Under the pieces are notes generated by a model. That model saw nothing but the letters and a program-made list of their open reading frames with translations, was not told the origin of the DNA and searched no databases. Position numbers and translations under genes: made by a program. DNA of 63,361 nucleotides from Gallionellaceae bacterium (lineage in GTDB: Bacteria > Pseudomonadota > Gammaproteobacteria > Burkholderiales > Thiobacillaceae). The stretch is from contig JAQTLU010000018.1 of assembly GCA_028714735.1 (NCBI GenBank), positions 1 to 63,361 on the forward strand, written 5' to 3'. The first letter of the stretch is position 1. Each line of letters opens with the position of its first letter. This document shows, piece by piece, positions 16,833 through 25,697 of this stretch.

Positions 16833-18527
16833 ATGTGCGCATCCTCCACTAACCAGCCCGACCCTGCCGACCGGATACAGACCGCAAAAGCGCTCTATCA
16901 GTCCGGCCACACCCAGGAAGCCGAGCAGATATTCAGGGACATGGTCGACCGGGACCATGCCAATGGCGAGGCCATGGGCCTGCTAGCGCTTATCGAGTTG
17001 CAACACGGCAAGCTCAACAAGGCCAAGCAACTCTGGAAAAGGTCACTGCGGAACCCGTCTCCGGCCTGGATTTTCCTCAGCAACCTGCACAACCTGCTCA
17101 AGGTGCTGCTCAAGGAGGGGGCCAAGCCGGAGGCCATCCGGCAAGCCGAGATGGGGGTTCCGGCCTGGCCGGCCATCCGCGTCCCAAACCCGGAAGAAAA
17201 AAGGATGTTGTTGTCCCTGGTCGACATATTGACGCTGCTCGACCAGATCGATTCGGCCGCCAGACTGCTGGAAAGCCTGGTCACTTGCCTGCCGAGAGAG
17301 GCCGGATTGCTCTATGCGCTGGGAAGGCTCCAGATGCTGAAAGGCGATATCGCCTCCGCCTGGCAGACGCTCAGCGAAGCCGACAAGGCCCTGCAGCCCA
17401 AGCTGAATTTCCAGCTGCTCAGCGATCTTTATCATTGTGCGGACGCGCTCAACGACCAGGGGGCCATCCGCATCCTCAGCAGCAGGATCGCCGCTGAGCT
17501 ACCGGTGTTTGCCAGCCCGGCGCGGCCGACCCAAAAGGCCAACATACTGGTATTGAACCAGGTGCATTTCGTCGAGGCCGGTTCGGAGTGCGATCTGCAT
17601 TTCTTTTTCAACTATCCCGCCCAGATCTCGCGCCTATTGGCGGACGAATTCCATTTTTCATCGGTGTTCGCCGATGACCCCGCCGGTCGTGCCGCAGCCG
17701 GGAAACTGCCCAAACCCGATCTGATCATCAACAACATCAGCAACGGCGAAGCCCTCCTCGCGGATGGCACCCAGGCGGCCATCACGCAGTTCGCCGGCAG
17801 TTTCGGCGTTCCCGTCGTCAACGACGCCAGCAAGGCCGTGCTGACTACCCGCGACCACTCCGCCAGCCTGTTGGCCGACCTCCCCGGCGTCATCATCCCT
17901 GCCACCGGCCGTTTCTCGAAGACCGGCAAGACGACCGCAGAGCTGATCGACGGGATTGAAGCCACATGCGATTACCCCATGATCACCCGGACACTGGACA
18001 GCCAGCAAGGCAGGGGGATGACCAAGGTTGATGACCGGGATGAGTTGATCAAGGCCCTGGATTCCGAGACCCGGGAGCAGTTTTTCATCACGCAATTCGT
18101 CGACAGCCGCGGAACGGACGGCTTTTACAGAAAGATCAGAGCGGCCGTCGTGGGCGAGCGCGTCATCGTGATGCGGGTCGACTACGACACGCACTGGAAT
18201 GTGCATGGCCGCAAGTCCGCGGCACGGGTGGCGTTCTATCGGAATAACCGCCATCTCCTGGCCCAGGAGGACAGGATATGCACCGATCCCGGCAAGGAAC
18301 TGGGGGCGGGCGTCATGCCTGCCCTGCAGTCCATTCGCGAGCGCATCCCTCTGGATGTATTCGGCGTCGACTTCGACGTCGCGAGCGACGGCCGCCTGGT
18401 CATCTATGAGGCCAACGCGACCATGAGCCTCTTTTCTGCCGCCCAGCCGGACATCAGTTCACCGAAACACGCCCACGAACGTACGCTCGCCGCCGTGCGC
18501 GACTATCTGGATGGGCTGCTGAAATAG
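16833..18527 (+). CDS. TPR / ATP-grasp domain protein
   Basis: A 564-aa protein. The N-terminal 220 residues are helical TPR-like repeats (AKALYQSGHTQEAEQIFRDM; EAGLLYALGRLQMLKGDI). The C-terminal half from about residue 235 resembles ATP-grasp ligases of the RimK/glutathione synthetase type: a pre-ATP-grasp segment (NILVLNQVHFVEAGSECDLHFF), a central nucleotide-binding part with YPMITRTLDSQQGRGMTKV, and the metal-binding end DVFGVDFDVASDGRLVIYEANA, where E and N are the expected Mg ligands. Such enzymes activate a carboxylate as acyl phosphate and join it to an amine or thiol. The substrate is unknown. Same strand and tight spacing as the SHMT-like gene. Confidence 0.8.
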   Translation: MCASSTNQPDPADRIQTAKALYQSGHTQEAEQIFRDMVDRDHANGEAMGLLALIELQHGKLNKAKQLWKRSLRNPSPAWIFLSNLHNLLKVLLKEGAKPEAIRQAEMGVPAWPAIRVPNPEEKRMLLSLVDILTLLDQIDSAARLLESLVTCLPREAGLLYALGRLQMLKGDIASAWQTLSEADKALQPKLNFQLLSDLYHCADALNDQGAIRILSSRIAAELPVFASPARPTQKANILVLNQVHFVEAGSECDLHFFFNYPAQISRLLADEFHFSSVFADDPAGRAAAGKLPKPDLIINNISNGEALLADGTQAAITQFAGSFGVPVVNDASKAVLTTRDHSASLLADLPGVIIPATGRFSKTGKTTAELIDGIEATCDYPMITRTLDSQQGRGMTKVDDRDELIKALDSETREQFFITQFVDSRGTDGFYRKIRAAVVGERVIVMRVDYDTHWNVHGRKSAARVAFYRNNRHLLAQEDRICTDPGKELGAGVMPALQSIRERIPLDVFGVDFDVASDGRLVIYEANATMSLFSAAQPDISSPKHAHERTLAAVRDYLDGLLK

Positions 18528-18538
18528 CCTAGCCCCAA

Positions 18539-18567
18539 GCCGCACAGGATCGATTAACCTGTGCGGC
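18539..18567 (+). promoter_or_regulatory. Perfect 10-bp stem-loop between the ATP-grasp and chorismate-enzyme genes
   Basis: GCCGCACAGG and CCTGTGCGGC are exact reverse complements around the 9-nt loop ATCGATTAA. There is no T-run after it, so it is more likely an mRNA-processing or partial-termination hairpin than a standard terminator. Confidence 0.5.
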
Positions 18568-18628
18568 AGGCATCCTTACAGCCCCCAGTCGCACGGGGCA
18601 GGTCAACTCCACGATAGAAATCGTCGCC

Positions 18629-19948
18629 ATGAGCCAAGCACACGATGCACTGACTGAAGGACAACTGCTGTACAGGAAGATGCGCGCGCTTGGCGGCGAT
18701 CGCCTCCCGCCCAGTTACCTCTTTCACATCCCCCAGTCAGGCAAAACCTGGGTCGGCGCCTCGCCGAGCTTGTTGATCAGATACAGTCGCCGCGGCTTTG
18801 AAGTCACCTCGGCTGGCCGGCAGACGACCCTGACTGTGGCGGAAAACCCCTTTCAGACCTTGCGCAAGCTGATCGATCCGTCTCGTCCCTGCTTTTTCAT
18901 GGTCAGTCTCGACATGCAGCGTCGCAGCCACGACGCCTCGCTACCCCTTATGGTGTTCATTCAACCGGCTGTCGAGGTGTGCTTCACGCGGGATGCCGAG
19001 GGCACGGGATATGAAGTCAGTGCTGGTGACCGCGATTCCGGGCAAAGGGTCAAAGCGCTCCTGGAAAAGACGGTTGATCTCGGTTTCGAAAGGAATTCCA
19101 GCACCGCGGCCAGACCTCCGTCAGCCTGGCATACGGAGTCCGATGACGAGTTCCTGAAGCGGGTCCGGAGTGCCGTGGAAGCATTGCAATCGACCCCCGG
19201 CAAGATGATTGTGACCCGGTCTTACAACAAGATCGTCGGCACCGATATCGATCCATTCCGACTCTTCGAGATCTACTCGAAAAACGAACCGGGCGCGGCG
19301 GCTGCGCATTTCGCCAGCCTGGACGACCGCACTTTCTCGTTAGGCTGCAGCCCTGAAAATGTATTTGAACTGGATCATCGAAGATTGAGTTTCGATGTGG
19401 TCGCCTCTACCCGGGGCATCTCGCAGGACCCTGACGAGGATGCGCGCTGGCTGCAGGAACTGTTGACCGACAGCAAGGAACGCAAGGAGCACCTGATGGC
19501 TTTCGAACGCTACCAGAGCCGTTTGGAGGGCTTGTGCGAGGCCGGGTCGATATCTCAGGAACAGCTTATGGGGGTTCGCACACTCAGGCGGGTCCGACAC
19601 CTGCATTCAAGGCTGTCCGGAACACTGCGCCCGGAGATCGACTTTCTCGACTTGCTGGAAGACAGTTACCCCCCCCTCAGTTCCTATCCAAGCGAACTGG
19701 TGCCGTTGGCCGACGCCGACACGGAGCCCCTGCGTTATTACGGCGGCATCGTCGGCCATGCGGCGCCCGGCGGCCAGGAGGTTTCCTGTTTCCTTAATCT
19801 ACGTTCGGCCTTGATCAAGGAAGCCACCCTGTATACCCAGGGCGGCGTCGGCGTCATCGCTGACTCGAAGCCCAACCAGGAGGTTCTTGAGGTCGCCAAC
19901 AAGCTAAGGTCCTTGTTGGAAGCCATTTCGGACTGGGAAAGGGAATAG
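18629..19948 (+). CDS. Chorismate-utilising enzyme, divergent anthranilate/aminodeoxychorismate synthase I family
   Basis: A 439-aa member of the chorismate-binding superfamily (TrpE, PabB, isochorismate and salicylate synthases). Recognisable landmarks: SLGCSPENVFEL, VVASTRGI, RKEHLMAFERYQSRL, VRHLHSRLSGTLRPEIDFLDLL, RYYGGIVGHA, and the C-terminal GGVGVIADSKPNQEVLEVANKL. Several usually invariant stretches differ: the S-G-A/S-P-K loop is LSSYPSEL, and the D-L-x-R-N-D segment after HLM is FERYQSRLEG. No glutamine amidotransferase partner is nearby. It may use ammonia or water, or have a changed reaction. Last gene of the block, convergent with the ccm operon. Confidence 0.78.
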   Translation: MSQAHDALTEGQLLYRKMRALGGDRLPPSYLFHIPQSGKTWVGASPSLLIRYSRRGFEVTSAGRQTTLTVAENPFQTLRKLIDPSRPCFFMVSLDMQRRSHDASLPLMVFIQPAVEVCFTRDAEGTGYEVSAGDRDSGQRVKALLEKTVDLGFERNSSTAARPPSAWHTESDDEFLKRVRSAVEALQSTPGKMIVTRSYNKIVGTDIDPFRLFEIYSKNEPGAAAAHFASLDDRTFSLGCSPENVFELDHRRLSFDVVASTRGISQDPDEDARWLQELLTDSKERKEHLMAFERYQSRLEGLCEAGSISQEQLMGVRTLRRVRHLHSRLSGTLRPEIDFLDLLEDSYPPLSSYPSELVPLADADTEPLRYYGGIVGHAAPGGQEVSCFLNLRSALIKEATLYTQGGVGVIADSKPNQEVLEVANKLRSLLEAISDWERE

Positions 19949-20014
19949 GGGCGGCGCTGGACGACACCTCCGCAGGCTGAAGGCCCCGGCCTCCGCCTGT
20001 GCAAGCACGCCAGG

Positions 20015-21274
20015 CTAGTTGCGCACCGTGTCGATGACCAGCTTGACGCCCTTGGCGCCGACCTTGACCTTGGCCAGGCTGCCTTCCAGATCGCCGGGGG
20101 CCGCGGTGACGTCGCCCGATTTGGAAACCCGCGCGACCAGGGTGACTTCCTTGAGGGTGGACAGCCGGTTTTCCGGGGTCATGGCCATGGCGTCGGTGAG
20201 CTCGAACTCGAGCGGGAAGTTGCCGGCGTTGCCGCGGATCACCGCGACCGGGGCGCCGCCCTGGGCGGAGCGGGCGAACAGGTAGACCACGTCCTGCGGC
20301 TTTGTCTTCGCCTTCAGTGCCGGCGCGATGTCGACCAGGCCACTGATGGCGCTGCCGGTAGCCGCCGGTTGCGCGGCGGCCTGAGCCGGAGGGGCGCTCA
20401 GGTTGTCCAGTTGGGCCGGGCCGCCTTCCGCGAGGCGCTTGGCCTCGGCCATGGCCTTGGCAATGTCCTGGGCATAGGGCGACTCGGGCGGCAGCTGCTT
20501 GTACAGGCGCTCGAAGTAGCCCGCGGCCTGGACGTAATTCTTGTCCTGGAAGCTGCTGATGCCGGCCAGCTCCAGGCCCTTGATTTCCGTCGGGTCGATT
20601 GCCAGCGCCTTGCGCACCAGCTCCATCGGCTTGCCTTGCAGAACGCGGTTGTTGTTGATGGCGAGCGCCTCGGCATAGCCGGTCAGGATGGCGGCCGAAC
20701 CAGGATTCAGCGCGATGGCCTTTTCATAGGCCTGCTGCGCATCGGGCCAGCGATCGACGGCGGCATAGCTCTTGGCCAGCATGAACCAGGCCTCGACATT
20801 GTCCGGTTCGGCCTGGGTCTTTTCCTCGACCTTCTGGATCATCTTCATGATGTCATGTTCGCCGTTCGCCCCCGCCACGGCGGTATTGCCGGCGCCAGCG
20901 GTCAGGGCATCCGGATTGCCCAGCTGGTAATAGAGGCCGAAGGCGGCCAGGGGCAGCAGGACCGCCAGCGTGATGCCGAGCACGCGGCCACCCCGGCTGA
21001 CCGGCTGGACATCCTCGGGGCTGTCGATGGCGTCCTGGGCCAGGCGGGCCTCAAGATCGATCTTGGCCAAGCCGAACTGGTCGTCGTTCAGCAGGCCGTT
21101 ATGATGGTCGACCGCCATCTCCCGCATCTGGTCCCGGTACACCGCGATGTTGATGCTGCGCCGGCCGGTCTTGGCGGTTGCCCGACGGTTGCGCAGCAAC
21201 GGCGGCAACAGGAAGGCCAGGGCGATCGCGACCAGGACGACGGCGATGACCAGGAATGTAGTGGTGGAATTCAA
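20015..21274 (-). CDS. ccmI: Cytochrome c maturation protein CcmI
   Basis: Apocytochrome chaperone of the system I heme ligation complex. The 419-aa protein has two N-terminal membrane helices (about 5-25 and 98-116) flanking a cytoplasmic loop, then a periplasmic TPR domain (DNVEAWFMLAKSYAAVDRWPDAQ...), and a C-terminal beta-rich extension. Start at a TTG with GAGGAG 6 nt upstream. A REP-like palindrome sits between it and ccmH. Last gene of ccmABCDEFGHI. Confidence 0.92.
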   Translation of the reverse strand: MNSTTTFLVIAVVLVAIALAFLLPPLLRNRRATAKTGRRSINIAVYRDQMREMAVDHHNGLLNDDQFGLAKIDLEARLAQDAIDSPEDVQPVSRGGRVLGITLAVLLPLAAFGLYYQLGNPDALTAGAGNTAVAGANGEHDIMKMIQKVEEKTQAEPDNVEAWFMLAKSYAAVDRWPDAQQAYEKAIALNPGSAAILTGYAEALAINNNRVLQGKPMELVRKALAIDPTEIKGLELAGISSFQDKNYVQAAGYFERLYKQLPPESPYAQDIAKAMAEAKRLAEGGPAQLDNLSAPPAQAAAQPAATGSAISGLVDIAPALKAKTKPQDVVYLFARSAQGGAPVAVIRGNAGNFPLEFELTDAMAMTPENRLSTLKEVTLVARVSKSGDVTAAPGDLEGSLAKVKVGAKGVKLVIDTVRN

Positions 21275-21297
21275 TCGGTACTCCTCAAACTGATTGG

Positions 21298-21323
21298 GTC
21301 ATCCCCGCGCAGGCGGGGATGAC
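21298..21323. repeat. REP-like perfect palindrome between ccmH and ccmI
   Basis: GTCATCCCCGC and GCGGGGATGAC are exact reverse complements around GCAG. The core CCCGC-N4-GCGGG is shared with 11770-11783. Such elements are dispersed in betaproteobacterial genomes and can stabilise or attenuate upstream mRNA. Confidence 0.65.
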
Positions 21324-21334
21324 GGCATGGGTGG

Positions 21335-21793
21335 TCAATCCTGTTTTTCGTCCAGCAGATCGGCAGCCTGTTTCAGCGAGGCTACGCTGACCTGATCGGT
21401 GACCTTGATGGCACGACGACGGCGCAGGGTCAGGAACCAGGCCACAGCGCCGATGCCGAGGAAGATCACCGGCCCCAGCCAGAGCAGCAGGGTGTAGCTG
21501 CGGAAGGGCGGGCGGTAGAGCACGAAGTCGCCATAACGGTCGGTCAGGTAGGTCACGACTTCCTTGTCGCTCTTGCCCGCCCTCATCTGCTCGCGGATCT
21601 CGCGCCGCAGGTCCTCCGCCAGTTCGGCATGGGAACCGGCCAGGGATTCGTTCTGGCAGACCAGGCAGCGCAGATCGGTGGCCAGATTGACCATGCGCGC
21701 CTCGATGGCCGGATCATCCCCCACCGGAACGGCCTCGGCGGCCCAGACCGGCATGGCCAGGCTGGCGAGCAGCATCAGGAACAGGCGCTTCAT
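21335..21793 (-). CDS. ccmH: Cytochrome c maturation protein CcmH
   Basis: Membrane-anchored thiol oxidoreductase that reduces the CxxCH cysteines of apocytochromes. The 152-aa protein has a signal peptide (1-18), the redox motif LRCLVCQN near residue 42, a periplasmic three-helix bundle (ELAEDLRREIREQM), and a C-terminal membrane helix (about 103-122). It overlaps ccmG by 4 bp. Confidence 0.96.
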   Translation of the reverse strand: MKRLFLMLLASLAMPVWAAEAVPVGDDPAIEARMVNLATDLRCLVCQNESLAGSHAELAEDLRREIREQMRAGKSDKEVVTYLTDRYGDFVLYRPPFRSYTLLLWLGPVIFLGIGAVAWFLTLRRRRAIKVTDQVSVASLKQAADLLDEKQD

Positions 21794-22308
21794 TTGCTAA
21801 GCTCCTTCAGCAACGGCTCGAACTTCGCCTGCCAGTTGTCGGCGTTGATCGGGCCGATGTGCTTCATCCGGATGATGCCGGTCTTGTCGATGACGAAGGT
21901 TTCCGGGGTGCCGGTGACGCCGTAGTCGATGCCGACGCGGCCGTCCAGGTCTTCCGCCACGGCCGCGTAGGGGCTGCCCTGCCGCGCCATCAGGGCCTCG
22001 GCCTCGCGGTCCTTGTCCTTCCAGTTGAGGCCGTAGATGGGTACGCCGGCCTGGGCCAGCTGCATCAGCGCGCCGTGTTCCTGCCGACAGGCCACGCACC
22101 AGGGCGCCCAGACGTTGAGCAGCCAGACCTTGCCCTTGTTCTGCTCCGGCGAGAAGGTCACGCCGGGCTGGCCGATCACCGGCAGGGTGAACGCCGGCGC
22201 CGGTTTGCCGATGAAGGGCGACGGCACTTCGCGCGGATCCAGGTGCAGGCCGATATAGAAGAAACCGCCCAGGGCCGCAAAGATGATCAGGGGCAACCAG
22301 CGCTTCAT
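21790..22308 (-). CDS. ccmG: Thiol:disulfide interchange protein CcmG (DsbE)
   Basis: Periplasmic thioredoxin that keeps apocytochrome heme-binding cysteines reduced, itself reduced by DsbD. The 172-aa protein has an N-terminal anchor, the active site WCVAC in VWAPWCVACRQEH, and the cis-proline VTGTPETFVID. Overlaps of 4 bp with ccmF and ccmH show a tight operon. Confidence 0.96.
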   Translation of the reverse strand: MKRWLPLIIFAALGGFFYIGLHLDPREVPSPFIGKPAPAFTLPVIGQPGVTFSPEQNKGKVWLLNVWAPWCVACRQEHGALMQLAQAGVPIYGLNWKDKDREAEALMARQGSPYAAVAEDLDGRVGIDYGVTGTPETFVIDKTGIIRMKHIGPINADNWQAKFEPLLKELSK

Positions 22309-24296
22309 GCCTTGGCCCCCTCGACCGCCGCACCCTTGGCCGGGGCGGGTTCAGTGCTCGCCTTTTTCATGGCAATCCGGTAACGCCGGTCGAAGGCCGC
22401 CAGGACACCGCCCAGGGCAAGAAAGATCCCGGCCGCCCAGATCCAGCCGATGAAGGGCTTGTGGAACACCCGCACCGTCCACTCGTTGGGGCCGAGTTCC
22501 TCGCCCAGCGCGGCGTAGACGTCGCGGCTGAAGCCGTAGTTGATGGCGGCCTCGGTCATCGGCATGCCGGAGGCGTTGTAGATGCGCTTTTCCGGGTGCA
22601 GCACGAAGGCCGGCTTGCCGCCCTTGCTGACATCGAGGGTGCCCCGCGCGGCCTTGTAGTTGGGCCCGTCGTGCATCTCCACGCCCTGGAAGGTCAGGGT
22701 ATAGCCGGCGATCTCGACGTTGTCGCCGACGTTCATCTTGACGTTGCGCTCGGTCTCGTAGGCCGAGACCAGGGCGATGCCGGCGACCACCCAGGCCAGG
22801 CCGAAGTGGCCCAGCTGCATGCCCCAGAAACCGCGCGGCAGTTTCCGCAGCGCGGCCAGCTTGCTGCCGGGTTCATGCTTCAGCCGTTCGACGAAACCGA
22901 TCATGACGGTGAACACGATCCACAGGCTCAGGGCGATGCCGACGCTGGCCATCCAGTTGAAGCCACCGGCGATCAACGGCAGCAACAGCGCGCTGGCCAC
23001 GGCGACGAAGAAGGCGATGCGCAGGCGCTTGGCCAGGTCGGGCAGGCTGGCCTGCTTCCAGCGCACCAGCGGGCCGACCCCGGCCAGGAACATGGCCGGC
23101 GCGATCAGCGGTACGAAGACCGAGTTGAAGTAGGGCGGGCCGACCGAGATCTTGCCCATGCCCAGGGCATCCATGAACAGCGGATACAGGGTGCCGAGCA
23201 GGACCGAGCCGAGGGCGGCGACCACCACGACGTTGTTGACCAGCAGCATGGACTCGCGCGAGAACCAGCTGAAGCTGCCGCCGCTCTCCATCTTGGGCAC
23301 CCGCACGGCATAGAGGACCAGCGAACCGCCGATCACCACGCCGAGGAAGCCGAGGATGAAGATACCGCGGGTCGGGTCGGTGGCGAAGGCATGCACCGAG
23401 GACAGCACGCCGGAACGGACCAGGAAGGTGCCGAGCAGGCTCATCGAGAAGGCCAGGATCGCCAGCAGCACGGTCCAGCCCTTGAAGGCGCCGCGCTTCT
23501 CGGTCGCCGCCAGGGAATGGATCAGCGCGGTGCCAGCCAGCCAGGGGATGAAGGAGGCGTTCTCGGTCGGATCCCAGAACCACCAGCCGCCCCAGCCCAG
23601 CTCGTTGTAGGCCCACCAGCTGCCGGCGGTGATGCCGATGGTCAGGAACACCCAGGCCACCGTGGTCCACGGCCGCGACCAACGCGCCCAGGCGGCGTCG
23701 AAGCGGCCCGACAGCAGGGCGGCGATGGCGAAGGCGAAGGCGACCGAGAAGCCGACGTAGCCCATGTACAGCATGGGCGGGTGGAACACCATGCCCGGGT
23801 CCTGCAGGAGCGGGTTCATGTCGTTGCCGTCCATCGGCGCCGGGAAGATGCGCGTGAACGGGCTGGACGTCACCAGGATGAAGGCCAGGAAACCGACGCT
23901 GACCAGGCCCATGACGCCGATCACCCGGGCCGCCATGTCCTCGGGCAGGTGCCGGCTGAATACCGTGACGGCAACGGTCCAGAACGCCAGCACCAGGGTC
24001 CAGAGCAGGATGGAGCCTTCATGCGAGCCCCAGGTGGCGGTGAAGCGGTAGATCAAGGGCAGCTGCGAGAACGAGTTGCGGGCGACGTTCTCGACCGTGA
24101 AGTCGTTGGTCAGGAAGGAATAGGCCAGGCAGCCGAAGGCGATCGCCACGAAGACGAACTGGCCCTGGGCGGCCGGGCGCGCCACGGCCATCAGGGTGGC
24201 ATTGCCGCGATGGGCGCCGTAGATGGGCAGGATACCCTGTGCCAATGCCAGCAGCAGGGCAAGGATCAGGGCGAATTGACCGAGTTCTGGAATCAT
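22305..24296 (-). CDS. ccmF: Heme lyase CcmF
   Basis: Large inner-membrane protein that takes heme from holo-CcmE and attaches it to apocytochromes. The 663-aa sequence has about 14-15 hydrophobic segments, the tryptophan-rich WWD motif (GWGGWWFWDPTENASF) near residue 235 and the large C-terminal periplasmic domain before the last helix. Length matches the family. Confidence 0.97.
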   Translation of the reverse strand: MIPELGQFALILALLLALAQGILPIYGAHRGNATLMAVARPAAQGQFVFVAIAFGCLAYSFLTNDFTVENVARNSFSQLPLIYRFTATWGSHEGSILLWTLVLAFWTVAVTVFSRHLPEDMAARVIGVMGLVSVGFLAFILVTSSPFTRIFPAPMDGNDMNPLLQDPGMVFHPPMLYMGYVGFSVAFAFAIAALLSGRFDAAWARWSRPWTTVAWVFLTIGITAGSWWAYNELGWGGWWFWDPTENASFIPWLAGTALIHSLAATEKRGAFKGWTVLLAILAFSMSLLGTFLVRSGVLSSVHAFATDPTRGIFILGFLGVVIGGSLVLYAVRVPKMESGGSFSWFSRESMLLVNNVVVVAALGSVLLGTLYPLFMDALGMGKISVGPPYFNSVFVPLIAPAMFLAGVGPLVRWKQASLPDLAKRLRIAFFVAVASALLLPLIAGGFNWMASVGIALSLWIVFTVMIGFVERLKHEPGSKLAALRKLPRGFWGMQLGHFGLAWVVAGIALVSAYETERNVKMNVGDNVEIAGYTLTFQGVEMHDGPNYKAARGTLDVSKGGKPAFVLHPEKRIYNASGMPMTEAAINYGFSRDVYAALGEELGPNEWTVRVFHKPFIGWIWAAGIFLALGGVLAAFDRRYRIAMKKASTEPAPAKGAAVEGAKA

Positions 24297-24329
24297 CGTA
24301 ACTCCTCAGGAATTGCTTTATTTAATGTG

Positions 24330-24788
24330 TTACTGGGCCAGCGTCGTCTGTGCCTTTGCCGCCTGCTCCAGGGCATGGGCGGCTTCCGGCGGCATGTAGT
24401 TCTCGTCGTGCTTGGCCAGCACCTGGGTGGCGGCGAAGGTGCCGGTCCCGGTCAGCCGGCCTTCGGCCACGACGCCCTTGCCCTCCTTGAACAGGTCGGG
24501 CAACGGGCCATACTCCTTGTTGCTGTACTGGACCTCGACCGACTTGGCGGTATCGGTCACCACGAAGGTGGTCTGCATGCCGTCCGGCGAACGCTTCAGG
24601 CTGCCGTCCACGACCAGGCCGCCGATCCGAAAGGCCCGCTCCTTGGGCGCCTCGCCCGCCGCCACCTGGGTCGGCGTGAAGAAGAACACCAGGTTCTTCT
24701 TGAATGCGTTCATGACCAGCATGGCGATGATGGCCAGACCGACGACCAGCAGGCCGATGGCCAGCAGTTTCTTGTTGCGCGATTTCAT
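24330..24788 (-). CDS. ccmE: Heme chaperone CcmE
   Basis: Periplasmic chaperone that binds heme covalently through a histidine. The 152-aa protein has an N-terminal membrane anchor (about 8-25), the OB-fold domain, and the heme-binding histidine in [13 protein letters not shown] near residue 129. It overlaps ccmD by 4 bp. Confidence 0.97.
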   Translation of the reverse strand: MKSRNKKLLAIGLLVVGLAIIAMLVMNAFKKNLVFFFTPTQVAAGEAPKERAFRIGGLVVDGSLKRSPDGMQTTFVVTDTAKSVEVQYSNKEYGPLPDLFKEGKGVVAEGRLTGTGTFAATQVLAKHDENYMPPEAAHALEQAAKAQTTLAQ

Positions 24789-24958
24789 TGCGATTCCCAG
24801 GCCTTCATGCGTTTCAGACGTTTCAGGGTCTGTTTGTGACCACGTCCAAGCGAAATGATTTCAATCAGGATGACAATAAATGCGGCCCCGTAGGAGCCCC
24901 ATACGTAAAGACCATAGCCGCCCATGGCCCAGAATTCGCCCCAGCTCGCCCACATCAT
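24785..24958 (-). CDS. ccmD: Heme exporter protein CcmD
   Basis: A 57-aa single-helix protein that helps release holo-CcmE from the CcmABC complex. It starts [16 protein letters not shown], with a membrane helix near residues 17-37 and a basic tail ([11 protein letters not shown]). Its ATG overlaps the ccmC stop (ATGA), and its stop overlaps the ccmE start. Confidence 0.93.
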   Translation of the reverse strand: MMWASWGEFWAMGGYGLYVWGSYGAAFIVILIEIISLGRGHKQTLKRLKRMKAWESQ

Positions 24959-25695
24959 GCCTTGCCCTCCAGTATCTCGGCCACCCATTCGGTCTGGCGT
25001 TCCCGTTCCAGGATGATGCCGCGCACCCGGACCAGGGAGGCCGCGATGGCGTAGAACCAGGCGGCGAAGACCATCACCAGCATCCCGGCCAGCATGATCG
25101 CGGCCATCGAGGGCGCCTTGGTCATGTTGATGGTGGAGCCCTGGTGCAGGGTATTCCACCACTTCACGGAGAAATAGATGATCGGCACGTTGATGGCGCC
25201 GATCAGGGTCAGCAGCGCACCGGCCTTGTCGCCCCGGCGCGGGTCGTCGATGGCCGACCACAGCGACATGATGCCGACATAGAGAAAGAACAGGATCAGC
25301 GACGAGGTCAGGCGGGCATCCCAGACCCACCAGGCGCCCCACATCGGCTTGCCCCAGAGGGCGCCGGTCCACAGCGACAGGAAGGCGAAGACCGCCCCGG
25401 TGGGCGCCAGGGCGCGCGACATCATGAACGACAGCCGGGTATTCCAGGCCAGGCCGACGGCCGACCAGAAGGCCATGACCATGTAGATGAACATCGACAT
25501 CCAGGCCGCCGGCACGTGCAGGAAGATGACCCGGTAGGCCTCGCCCTGCTGGAAGTCGGTCGGCGCGACGAAGAAGGCGAGATACAGGCCGATCGCCGTC
25601 AGGATGCCGGAGCTCCAGGCGAACCAGGGGATCAGGCGGCCGGCCAGGCCGTAGAAATTCATCGGTGCGGCATACTTGAAGATGGCTATGGACAT
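24955..25695 (-). CDS. ccmC: Heme transporter/ligase CcmC
   Basis: Inner-membrane protein that loads heme onto CcmE. The 246-aa product has six membrane helices and the WWD motif GKPMWGAWWVWDARLTS, with conserved histidines flanking it (HVPAAWMS; NTLHQGST). Start at the ATG 3 bp after the ccmB stop; longer in-frame extensions run into ccmB and have no homology. Confidence 0.96.
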   Translation of the reverse strand: MSIAIFKYAAPMNFYGLAGRLIPWFAWSSGILTAIGLYLAFFVAPTDFQQGEAYRVIFLHVPAAWMSMFIYMVMAFWSAVGLAWNTRLSFMMSRALAPTGAVFAFLSLWTGALWGKPMWGAWWVWDARLTSSLILFFLYVGIMSLWSAIDDPRRGDKAGALLTLIGAINVPIIYFSVKWWNTLHQGSTINMTKAPSMAAIMLAGMLVMVFAAWFYAIAASLVRVRGIILERERQTEWVAEILEGKA

Positions 25696-25697
25696 GG

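Noticed and set aside
22461-24839. 792-codon open frame opposite ccmF and ccmE
   Set aside because: Low-complexity H/R/G/Q-rich translation fully antisense to CcmF and CcmE, which have clear motifs.
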